Source of the DNA: Anthoceros angustus
Lineage: Eukaryota; Streptophyta; Anthocerotopsida; Anthocerotales; Anthocerotaceae
Reading direction: 5' to 3'
DNA: 64,000 nt
Assembly: GCA_010909165.1 (NCBI GenBank)
Contig: MU008163.1
Location: forward strand, 248,001 to 312,000
Part shown: piece after piece, positions 25,931 to 35,439 of the stretch
Numbering within the stretch: the stretch's first letter is position 1
Layout of the letters: every line of letters begins with the position of its first letter
Translations under genes and position numbers: made by a program
The notes under the pieces: generated by a model
Told to the model about the DNA's origin: nothing
The model's input: only the letters and a program-made list of their open reading frames with translations
Database searches by the model: none

Positions 25931-26490
25931 TCATCTTTCTTGGTGTTGATGCCGCTCTGCGCACCTTGTGTGTCTTCTGCTAACGTGAGTCCCGAGTCAC
26001 CGAAAGGTGCACGGCGCCCGGGAGATTGACTGTGGTCCCGTGACGGACCTAACGTGTTGTGGTGTGTGGAAGGGTGATCGTGACCCGTGCTCGCCCGAGC
26101 CGCGCCCAAAGACCGAACGGATCGAACGGTGAGCCGGAGGAACTCCGGAGGGCGGCAGAGCCCGGACGAGAGGCCCGAACGACGAGGAGGTCCGGACTGT
26201 AACCCGCGCTTTTTTCTAAGACCGAGGAGTGTAGCGTGAGGGAGAGAGGAAAGGACCGGAAGTGTGAGTGACGAATGTGAACGATACGGACGCGAACGGT
26301 CCTAAACGCTTGGCCATACCGGCCCAGACGGTGAACGCTAGAGTAGTTAGGAGTATGTGCGTTGAGGTCAACGAGCGCAGGTAAGAATCACCAAACGCGT
26401 AAACGGAGCCTATCATTCCTTTGGGAACGGACTTCTTCCTACAACGACACGGATTGTGCGCCTACCGGCTATCACGAAAGTCGCGCCACA

Positions 26491-27108
26491 TTTTGGCGCT
26501 GCCGGGAATGAAATCGCCTGTAGCCGTGATGGAGGACGGAGGTAGTTAAGGAAGAATTGCTAAGAGAGTCGGACGCCAGATCGCCAGAGCGCCCGAGCGC
26601 AGCACGTGAGAGACGACGAGCTCGAGGCGAGGTCACGAACCGCAGGCGCGGTGGAATTGTCGGATCGTGAGGAGGAAGCACGCAGGTGGCGTAAGAGGAG
26701 CGGTTCCTCATCCGCGGATGGCAACAACAACGACCAAACAAGCCTACTCCTCTTCGGGGAAGAAGGAGCGGATGCGAAACCTTTGTTGAGGATTTATCCC
26801 GAGCAACTTCAACGGAGAAGGTCGGATGCAGCCTAATCCAAATTGCTCCAAGGGGTCCGCCTCAAGGAGGAAAGGCCGATCCCGAGGTCCGCCTCAAGGA
26901 AGTACCGACCACCCTGCAACGCCTCCCCGCAACCTTCAAGCATCAAGGATGCCTTCCGAAAGATTCCGCGGAATCGATCAGGAAGGCTACATCCTGTCCA
27001 AGCTTGAGAACCTAAAGAGGGGCAAGACGGAAAGTTGGGATCGACATCGAACGGTTCTATGCCCTCCGGATCGGCACCCCACCCACACCACGATGCAAAG
27101 TGGCGCTG
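26491..27108 (+). pseudogene. Short internal III: primer site and gag 5' fragment
   Basis: TGGCGCTGCCGGG at 26494 is a degenerate primer site. A gag start (ATGGCAACAACAACGACC near 26718) follows. The fragment ends at about 27,108, where it joins an LTR piece. Inside gag, at about 26,858-26,901, a stretch of about 40 bases matches the U3 sequence near 25,325-25,365 and not gag. Confidence 0.7.
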
Positions 27109-27761
27109 GTTAGGCACACCGAAATGGCCCTCACCGTAATAGAGGTGTAATAAAGGCGCCGACCTTCGCGAGTATAAGAGGGCTAAGGCCGCCCAATAAA
27201 TCATCTTCTTGGTGTTGATGCCGCTCTGCACCTTGTGTGTCTTCTTGCTAACGTGAGTCCCGAGTCACCGAAAGGTGCACGGCGCCCGGGAGATTGACTG
27301 TGGTCCCGTGACGGACCTAACGTGTTGTGGTGTGTGCAGGAAGGGTGATCGTGACCCGTGCTCGCCCGAGCCGCGCCCAAAGACCGAACGGATCGAACGG
27401 TGAGCCGGAGGAACTCCGGAGGGCGGCAGAGCCCGGACGGAGGCCCGAACGACGAGGAGGTCCGACCCCGAGGTCCGGACTGTAACCCGCCTTTTCTAAG
27501 ACCGAGGAGTGTAGCGTGAGGGAGAGAGGAAAGGACGAAGTGTGAGTGACGAATGTGAACGATACGGACGCGAACGGTCCTAAACGCTTGGCCATACCGG
27601 CCTCAGACGGTGAACGCTAGTAGTTAGGAGTATGCGCGATCAACGAGCGCGTGAGGGAATCACCAAACGCTGCAAACGGAGCCTATCATTCCCTTGGGAA
27701 CGGACTTCTTCCTACAACGACACGGATTGTGGCGCTACCGGCTATCACGAAAGTCGCCACA
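27109..27761 (+). mobile_element. Partial LTR (3' 650 bases), copy 4
   Basis: It starts inside U3 at the tandem-duplication junction. It carries the TATA box at 27173 and CAATAAATC near 27194, and ends with CCACA at 27761 directly before the perfect primer-binding site. It is the 3' end of an LTR without the embedded reading frame. Confidence 0.75.
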
Positions 27762-27764
27762 TTT

Positions 27765-27782
27765 TGGCGCCGTTGCCGGGGA
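27765..27782 (+). other. Perfect primer-binding site for tRNA-Asp
   Basis: TGGCGCCGTTGCCGGGGA is the complement of the 3' end of plant tRNA-Asp(GUC) including the added CCA. This primer is known from many plant LTR retrotransposons. It lies three bases after the LTR end CCACA and fixes both the strand and the LTR boundary for the whole family. Confidence 0.85.
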
Positions 27783-28030
27783 ATGAAATCGTTCCGTAGC
27801 CAGCGTGGATGCGTGGAGGACGTGAGGTAGTTAAGGAAGAATTGCTAAGAGAGTCGGACGTTGTGACTGCCAGAGCGCTCCGAGCGCAGGCACGTGAGAG
27901 ACGACGAGCTCGAGGCGAGGTCAACGAACCGCAGGTAAGTGCGGTGGAATTGTCGGATCGTGAGGAGGAAGCAGCCCAGAGGCAGGTGGCAGTAAGAGGA
28001 GCGGTTCCTCAGCCCCTGTCGGTTGCGACG

Positions 28031-29720
28031 ATGGCAACAACAACGACCAAACAAGCCTACTCCCTCTTCGGGGGGAAGAAGGAGCGGGATGCGGAAACCT
28101 TTGTTGAGGATTTCGTATCCCGAGCGAACTTCAACGGAGAAGGATGCACAATAATCCAAATTGCTCCAAGGGGTCCGGGGGACAAGGCCCAAGGGTACCA
28201 AGGAAGTACCGACCACCCTTAACGCCTCGCGACCTTCAAGCATCAAGGATGCCTTCGAAAGATTCCGGAATCGATCAGAAGGCTACATCCGCCCAAGCTT
28301 GAGAACCTAAAGAGGCAAGACGGAAAAGTTGGGATCGTACATCGAACGGTTCTATGCCCTCCGGGATCGGCACCCCACCCACACCACGATGCAGGCGGTG
28401 CGTTGGTTCGCAGCCGGCCTACCTAAGCCAATGGCTAAGCATGTGCTGTTGCTTGCAGAGAAGGATGTGAGTAAGGCGGTGCGAGCGGCGGAAAACTACG
28501 AAGAATCGATGCACCAACGAAGAACGAGAACGACTCAAGGAGGAAAGAAGAAGAAAAAGAGGCGGGAATCGGAATCTGAAGATGAAGAGCCCTCGGAAGG
28601 AGAGGAGGAAGAGACTGAGGTCACTTCGGAGGAAGAGGAGGAGATTTCCGAAGCAGAATCCGAAGCCTCCACGGAGGCAGAGGAGCCGCGTCGCAAAAAC
28701 AAGAAGAAGGTGGTGAAACGGCGGCGCGGGAAGAAGGAGGTCGCGATACTAGCTCCGGTGCGCGAGGCCCCTTCGGACCCCGCCCCCTTGAAAGAGGTAG
28801 CGGAGGAAGACCGAGAGAGTCATAAAAGGTGGAAGAGTTGACGATCAATCGTGAAAGATCGTGAGCGACGCAAGGCCACCACGGCCGACTCATTTATGGT
28901 GTGCGGTGTGCCACCAAGAGCACGGCAATTGCCCCTCCGCCCGTGAACTGTAGAGTACGACTATGAGGAGGAGCCTGAGGAACAGTGGGAGGATGCTTAC
29001 CAAGTGCAAGAAGCACCCCCGGGGCCGCGATACCCGAAGACGATGTATCCGGCGCCGGGAGGTCCATCCATACACCGTCCTCCGATGCAACCTCGAATGG
29101 GAGGACCTCCGGGCATTCTTCGGGCAGCGGTGGTCTGTTGGAACTGTGGGAACCCCGGACACTACTCCAACGCCTGTCCATACCCCACCAGACAAGGTAA
29201 CGGAGACTTTGAACGGCCGTGGAGATTAAGCAAAGGGCATGCTGCAAGACTGTGTCCGAATCCTCGCTCGAGGACGGTACGCTACGCAACCCCGGCTGGG
29301 GAGCCAAGACCACCGACGCCCTCCTAAGGCCGCTATACAAATTGAAGACGACAATGGCGGAGGGAGGAGGCACCGAGGAGCTCAACGAGGTGGTACGGAG
29401 CAAGTTCGGCCAAGGAGAAGAAGGCGGACCTAGAGGTACTGGAAGTGTCAACCCGGAGTCGCCGAAAGGAGCGAAGGGAACGGAGGCAGTTTAAGAGGAA
29501 GAAAAATGAGGATAGTCCCACGGATACGGAGGACGGAACACCCGCGAAGGAAGCCGAACCCGCCAAAGAGGACGAGTTAAACCGGCAGCCCTGCCAGGAG
29601 AAGAAACCCCCCAACAGCCACCGGGAGTCTCCGGAGAAGCAGACTCACCCACGGCAACGCCGCAGTTTCCACCGGATGTGGTTCGGGAAGTGACCGAGAT
29701 GCTTCAAGAAGAACTCAGAC
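28031..29720 (+). pseudogene. Gag, internal IV (best preserved copy of the family)
   Basis: ATG at 28031 opens MATTTTKQAYSLFGGKKERD. After a frameshift near 28220, the stretch 28329-28841 is open for 170 codons with a capsid-type region (YIERFYALRDRHP, AVRWFAAGLPKP, AVRAAENYEES), then a Lys-rich run and a long Glu/Ser-rich linker. The single intact zinc knuckle CWNCGNPGHYSNAC (Cys-X2-Cys-X4-His-X4-Cys) is at about 29,137-29,178. A second, half-decayed knuckle follows near 29,235. A Lys/Glu-rich tail reaches about 29,700. Frameshifts near 28,220, 28,840 and 29,200 prevent a full product. Confidence 0.8.
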
Positions 29721-31075
29721 CTGAAGAAGTCCGCCACCACAACAGCCAAACGCCGGAGGAGACAAGGCGAACGCGACGCAGAGAGAACCACCCGCCCTTT
29801 CAAGGTGGCCGACTTGATGATGGACCAACAACACTTGGTGTCCCTTAGGCGCTTGTTAAAGGACAACCCGGCATCGGCTGTGAAGTCCGGAAGGCCATCG
29901 TGGAAACGCAACCACGCCGGAACTCCTTGGTCCGGGCGCAAGAACGTGGAGGTAAGGGTCGATCTCATACGGACTCGCCAGCAGTGTGGAAATTGCGGTG
30001 TGTAATTAAAAACCTAGATACGGGTCGAGGAACCTCATCACCGAGGCCACCGCAAGACGGCCGGGTTCACCACCTTCGAGCCATCCACCAAAACCCTCGT
30101 GATGGCGGACATGTCGCGGCGCGCCAGCAGTGTGGAAATTATGGGTGTGTAATTAAAAACGTGCCTCTAGATACGGGTCGAGGAACCTCATCACCGAGGC
30201 CACCGCAAGACGGGGGTTCACCACCTTGAGCCATCCACCAAAACCCTCGTGATGGCGGATATGTCGCGCGAGCGCCAGGGGAGTTGTCCCGAGTCCAAGC
30301 CACCATAGCGGAGCCCCTATACATTAGATTTTGTCGCCATCGACCCGGACTCGGGTATGAGGTCCTGCTACGGGTTGGTTGGGGCCCTCGCCGCATAAAA
30401 CTACACTGGACGGAAGGAGATACACTTCAAGGGACCGGGATCCAAGGTGAGGGAAGGACGGTAGCGACACCGGAGTAAGGACACGATCGTGGAGAAACCG
30501 CCAAGACCACGTAGGGGTACACCTCAAGACAAGGGGGGATGATGAACGCGAGGATACGAATGAGGACTACCTTTCCCAAAATCACGTGGTCGGAGGAGGA
30601 GATGGATTACCGGAGGACGCCTTTGGAGGGAGGAGGTGGACGAGGAGGTCATCGATTGTTTTAGGGTGGACTCTGGAACAAGAGCCGGGAAGGCAATCAA
30701 GAGGAGGGTCCAAAGAGAGGACGGGAGGTAGAACCGAGAAGTAACCTGCCTACCGGACGAGCTCTTTCGGGAGTGGGGAATGCGTGAAGATGAACCTCGG
30801 ATGGAGGACGACGGCTTCGGACGTAGCGAAGCAGCAAGAGAAAGGGAGACGGTCAACCCGGACGATGTGGAAGACGTGGAGGTTCGCCCAGGGAAATTCC
30901 TCAAATTCCGCAAGGGCATGCCGGAGGGGTTAAAACGAGACCTCACACAGTTGTTGGGGGAATTCAGCGGGGTGTTTGCTTTCAAGGTCACGGATATGAA
31001 AGGCATTCCAAACAAAGGCTAACACCGGATAGATCCGGCCGTGAGCGGCCTCGCTCGGATTAGGCAGATAAAGTT
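29720..31075 (+). pseudogene. Pol remnant, internal IV: protease and start of reverse transcriptase
   Basis: The protease region has a tandem duplication of about 146 bases (29,981-30,126 and 30,127-30,272) that repeats the stretch from the active-site loop to the MADMSR segment. Both copies have lost bases of the DTGSG loop. An acidic linker (30,540-31,020) is the best preserved of the array and is open for 80 codons at 30,780-31,022. The sequence breaks off at about 31,075 and jumps into U5 of an LTR, so most of reverse transcriptase, RNase H and integrase are absent. Confidence 0.75.
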
Positions 31076-31648
31076 CGGATGCCGCTTGCTGCACTTTGTG
31101 TGTCTTCTTGCTAACGTGAGTCCCGAGTCAACGAGCGCACGGCGTACCCGGGAGATTGATCAGGTCCCGTGACGGACCTAACGTGTTGTGGTGTGCGCAG
31201 GGAGGTGATCGGATCTGCGTTCGCCCAGAGCCGCGACCAAAGACCGAACGGACTGGAACGTGAGCCGGAGGAACTCCGGGAGGGCGGCAGAGCCCGGACG
31301 GAGAGGCCCGCGGAACGATTTGAGGAGGTCCGGATCGTAACCCGCCTTTCCCTAAGACTGATGAGTGTAGCGTGAGTGGAGAGAGGAAAGGACTGGAAGT
31401 GTGAGTGACGAATGTGAACGATACGGACGCGAACGGGTCCCTAAACGTTTGGCCATACCGGGCCTGTACGGTGAACGTTGCGAGTAGTTAGGCGTATGTG
31501 TGCGTTGAGGCTGAACGAGCGCAAAGTGAGGTAAGAATCACCTGAAACGCGGCAAACGGAGCCTATCATTCCCTTGGGAACGGACTTCTTCCTACAACGA
31601 CACGGGATTGTGCGCGCCCGGCTGGTCATCAGCGAAAGTCGCGCCACA
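31076..31648 (+). mobile_element. Terminal LTR fragment and right end of the array
   Basis: The sequence from GATGCCGCTTGCTGCAC to CCACA at 31648 matches the last 570 bases of the other LTRs, with U5 but no TATA box. After CCACA comes GTCGG instead of TTT plus primer site, so this is the true right end of the inserted array. Its left partner lies before base 1. Confidence 0.75.
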
Positions 31649-31809
31649 GTCGGCTTGTATGCAACGGAAGCATGTTTGGCTGTCGAAGGCGAGTTGTAAA
31701 TTTTGCCAACTGAGCGTTTGAGAAGTCTGATAATTTGCTAGGGCTACGAGCATGTGCCACGATCGATCGACTCCGTGTGACAAGCCCCCTCTGATGCATA
31801 TGTGACTCC

Positions 31810-32322
31810 TTGAGCAGTGTCTACGATTTGGGTTTTCCTTCTGCTTGCTGCTTAGATCCCAAGGCTGCCGAGTATACTTTTATTGGCTATACAAAGGGAA
31901 TCAAAGGTTACAAGTTGTTTGATCCTTCTACCAGAAAGCTCCTATATGCACGAAGTATTACTTTCCATGAGTCTCACCTATTTTTTCTCCTTCAGTGGGA
32001 GGTATTGTCTCCGGTAATCACACTCCTTCTCCTATCGAGGATTCTAGTTATTCCTCATTTGGAGACAGTGATAGTATTACTCATTTTCCTATTCATAATT
32101 GAGCCATCTCCCTTTCTTTTTAATTTGAATACCCACATGCTGGTTACAATCTTTCTACCCTTTGGGGACCTCACTAATTCCTATGTTGAGTTCTTAACTA
32201 AAAAGTTATACTCAAAATCTACAGCTACTTTACAGAAGTCTTTTTCAGGTGATGTGAAAGCTTGTTTTAAGGTGAGAGGTTCTTCAGGATCAGCTATGGC
32301 TTTGTATACAACCTCTAAATAA
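31810..32322 (+). pseudogene. Ty1/copia Pol fragment (end of integrase region)
   Basis: A stretch reading DPKAAEYTFIGYTKGIKGY, then KLFDPSTRKLLYARS, then ITFHES is the well-known block after the copia integrase core (usual pattern: lysine/aspartate-rich, FLGY, KGYK, P, VSRDVIFDE). The frame stays open to 32322 but becomes hydrophobic and unrecognisable after about residue 55. There is no ATG at the opening (the codon is TTG), so this is a fragment and not a gene. No LTR of this element was found nearby. Confidence 0.6.
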
Positions 32323-32900
32323 GGTGATACAGGGGAAATGTGATCATCAACAGTTGCTAGGTATCCTAAGGGAGGTGCTTTTCATCCTGCAGGTCCGAAA
32401 ACAGGATCGCAGGTTGTACCTTGGTGTAGGTTGTGCATCTTCCACGTCCTCCACACGAGGTGAGTCGTGGACAGGAGTCAGATGAGTCAAGATTCAGCGT
32501 CATCAAGCTCGACGTCATACTCAGGATCGAGGTCAGTAGGATCCGCATCGGGAATGTTCTTAAGATGTTGAGGTTCATGAGTGTCTGGCGGAGGTGTGTC
32601 GGGTCATGGAATAGGTGCTAACTCCTCCTCCTCTTCCACAATAAGTTCAACCAAAAGAACTCACAAAGTATGAATAGGAAAATGAGTAATATATTCATTT
32701 TAAATTTTTGAGATGTAGAAACTTAGCGGCTCCCGCCGTTTTTGAGCAGACTACACTTTTTTGGGCTCGTGGATGGCGCGCTCACCTCCTAGCCAATGAC
32801 TGGGTTGGGCACTGAGCAAGCAGGCACAGCGCGAGAGGGAAGTCACATTAAGGGCTGAGGCTGTGGAGGCACATGGGGTGAATGGAGCTAGCGATGAACT
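32323..32900. other. Spacer without recognised gene
   Basis: On the - strand an acidic stretch (EEEEELAPIP, then DADPTDLDPEYDVELDD at about 32,640-32,490) looks like the variable acidic linker before a copia reverse transcriptase, but too little remains to assign it. An AT-rich run lies at 32,660-32,720. Confidence 0.3.
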
Positions 32901-32914
32901 CAAAGTGGACCTCA

Positions 32915-35400
32915 CTAGCTATGGCAGCATGACCTCTCCCCTGGCTCCGACTCTTCCCTCCTTGCCGGACCACTCTCTCCTGGGCCACCCAAGTCGAGCA
33001 CGGGGTCCAGGGACCATACCTCATTGTCAGCCGGCGCTAACGTGCTTGGTCCGTCCCGTCCCTCGGTGCGCCGTTCCTCCTCCAAAGGTTCGGTCTCGCC
33101 GCTACTCCTATCACCAAACAGAACGTCGAGATTCCTTGTGGCTGTGGTTTCCGCTTTCTTCGGCTCCTCCGACTCCTCCACCTCCGGATCTTGCTCGCCG
33201 GCCAGCGCCCGCCACCGCCTCAGGAGCTCTGGGTAAGCAAAGTCCGAGTCTATCTGCTGGATGGCCTCTTCCATGTGCGCCCGCGGCACTCCCTCCGCCA
33301 TTGGTGCTTCGGCAAATGAGCATGCTCCATTGCCCGCTGCGCAGTCTCATCACCCAACCCTTCCAACCTGGCCCGTGTGGCATCCTAGGAGGCGTTGAGG
33401 GAAGCCTCCGTCAGCTCCTGGAGCCTCTACATCTCGTTGACCCGCTCCTTCTCTTGCTCCGCCCTAAGGTCCTCTAACTGCGCCGTCAGGAGGCGAACCT
33501 GGCCCTCCGCCAGGCGTAATTGAATCACCCGTCTGCCCTATTCCACCTGTTACCTTCGTCGATCCTCCATTTCTCCGCTTAGGCGGTCCACCTGCTGCTG
33601 GAGTCGTTCCGGCACCCGCACCAACCTGTTGGTCTCTTCGAGCTCTTTGGTCAACTGGTCGATGTGCAACTGCTTTCCTTTGTACCGGGTCTCCATTGCT
33701 CGAAGATTCAACTGGAGGCAATCTACCTCCTGCTCCAAGTCGCAAATCGTGCCCTATAGGATTCCATTCCTCTGCTCCATCGCCTGAAGCCGCGGGCCCA
33801 GGGTTCCCTTCTCTACTAGCACTATCTGCTAGGCTCCCTCTACCTCTTGGTTTCTTATTCCGGAGATCCGTCAGCTCTACCAGCCTCTCCAGCATCTCGT
33901 CCTTGTCTACGGCCCGGACCTCCTCCAAGAGTACCTGGACTCTACGCAGGTCAGAGACCTCCTGCTCCAGCTCCTGCAATCGGGTTTTGGCTACTCCGGC
34001 CTCCTCCCGTAGCCGGTTCCTGTCTCGGCGGTAATACTCTCGATCCGCCCAGTTCCTCTCCTGCTTCTCCTTCCCGGCCTTCAACTGGTCCTCCAGGGCC
34101 TCAAGTCCCCTTTGCTGGGTGGACTTGGCGTCCTTCCTCGCCACCTCAACGACCCTCCTAGCGGCTTCCTCTGCCCGGAGATCTTCCTCCACCTCTTGTT
34201 GTGCTCGGCCCAACTCCTGGCTCAAGGCCTCTGCTCGGTCCTTGGCCTCCTGCGTCTGTTTCAGCTGTTTGCACAACTGCAGGACCTTAGCTCGGTCCTG
34301 AAGAGCATACCTAGCATCTCGCTCTACCGACCGGTGCTTCTCTTCTTCTACTCGCGCTAGGGTCTTCGCCTTCCTCTTAGTTGCTTGGGCCGCCTCTATC
34401 TGGCCTTGCAGCTCCACCATCACGGCTCCACCTCTTGGGGTCTTCTGCAGTGAGAGGCCCCAGCCATCGTGATCGACCACGCCGCCAATACCGGTGGGCT
34501 CCACTGCTGACGAATACCCTTCAAACCTCTCCGCAGGAGTTGGCATCTCTCGATCTACCAAGGTGTGCTAGACCGCCCTGCGGAGCTGGTCCTGTGTGGT
34601 TACTCCGGCCTCTACCTGGAGGCCACGGTCCTGGCTGTCCGACGCTGGCCCTTCTACTTCTTTGGCCCTCTTGGCGGCCAACTCCTTCTCCGTCTTCCGT
34701 CGTTTGGGGTCTAGTGGGGGTGCAAGGGTCCGGGAGCTGGCTCGCTTCCCCCTCCTAGAGGGAGAAAGGACCAGCTCGGGGTGAGGTTGTTATGGCTTCG
34801 TTGGTGTGACTGGGGTTGGTTCCGTCACGCCCCGAGCTGCTCTCCTTGCCACGACTTCTGGCTTCACCAGCATGGTCGTGGGTGGGGCCTCCTCCTCTAG
34901 TGCCCCAGTCAACAGCAAGGTAGAGGAATTTCTTCCCAAATCTCCCTCGGTGGTGAGGGGGTCTGCTCCAGTCGGATGGCATCTGAAATGCCCTCCTAGT
35001 CGTCCTCCGCCGGTTGTGCCTGGCCCTGGGCTCCGTTGTGGATTTGTTGTTGGTGACCTGCTCCTCCTCCTATCTTCCTGCAATCAACAGGTGAGTCAAC
35101 CCTCAGTGGAGCGCGCGTTCCTCTTCACCGTCCTTGAGGAGGTTGTGGTGCCCCCAGACATGTAGGATGAAGGGGAATAATCATGAAAGAGGAGGTCGCT
35201 CCTTACGCAACTTCCTTGCCTCTTGCTCTATCCGGGCAAAAATGATTCGCCCCCAATCCGCCCGCTTCCCTCTCATGAGCGCATGCAGGAACACCAGGAG
35301 GTTGTCCCCTAGGTGGTCTACTTTCGTGAGCATGTTCCAGTGGACAATGATCTTGGCCACTCCTCTCACTCGTCAGTCCTTCAGGTCTGACATCAACCAC
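32915..35400 (-). pseudogene. Divergent, better preserved copy of the LTR-embedded coiled-coil protein
   Basis: Reading leftwards, the order matches the embedded frame of the long LTRs. RGVAKIIVHWNMLTKVDHLG with DNLLVFLHALMRGKRADWGR is at 35,369-35,181. A Pro/Thr-rich part follows at about 35,080-34,650. MVDREMPTPAERF at 34,561 corresponds to LTDREMPAP in the LTRs. An open coiled coil then runs to 33,464 (365 codons) with the heptad-rich run ADREYYRRDRNRLREEAG. After a break, HMEEAIQQIDSDFAY at about 33,276 corresponds to VEEAIQQVDSDFAYYHAELL. A stop at about 35,375 and frame changes near 35,180, 34,600 and 33,480 make it a pseudogene as written, unless some breaks are introns. No LTR ends were found around it. 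Confidence 0.6.
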
Positions 35401-35439
35401 CCGTTTGAGGACCTTTTGGGCATCCGTCCTTAGGAAACA

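Larger units (their letters stand above)
17961..26490 (+). mobile_element. Long LTR, copy 3 (about 8.5 kb, enlarged by internal duplications)
   Basis: It starts TGTGGACTACGG like LTR copy 2 and ends CCACA at 26490 before TTT and a primer-binding site. It is longer than copy 2 because the first half of the embedded reading frame is present about three times (from about 18470, 19335 and 20523) and smaller blocks are repeated. The small blocks include the GTGGAGGACGGCATGCAGGT unit at about 18224 and 18380, and a 398-base repeat at about 22,775/23,173. The TATA box is at 25903. Confidence 0.7.
25841..28380 (+). repeat. 1270-base tandem duplication spanning LTR end, primer site and Gag start
   Basis: TAGGCACACCGAAATGGCCC at 25841 recurs at 27111, and the two following stretches stay parallel through TATA box, U5, LTR end, primer site and the first part of gag. 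They share variants absent from the other LTRs, such as GGCGCCCGGGAGATTGACTG. At the junction near 27107 a gag sequence with GGTT passes into LTR sequence with GGTT. The second copy continues into a longer gag. Confidence 0.75.
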
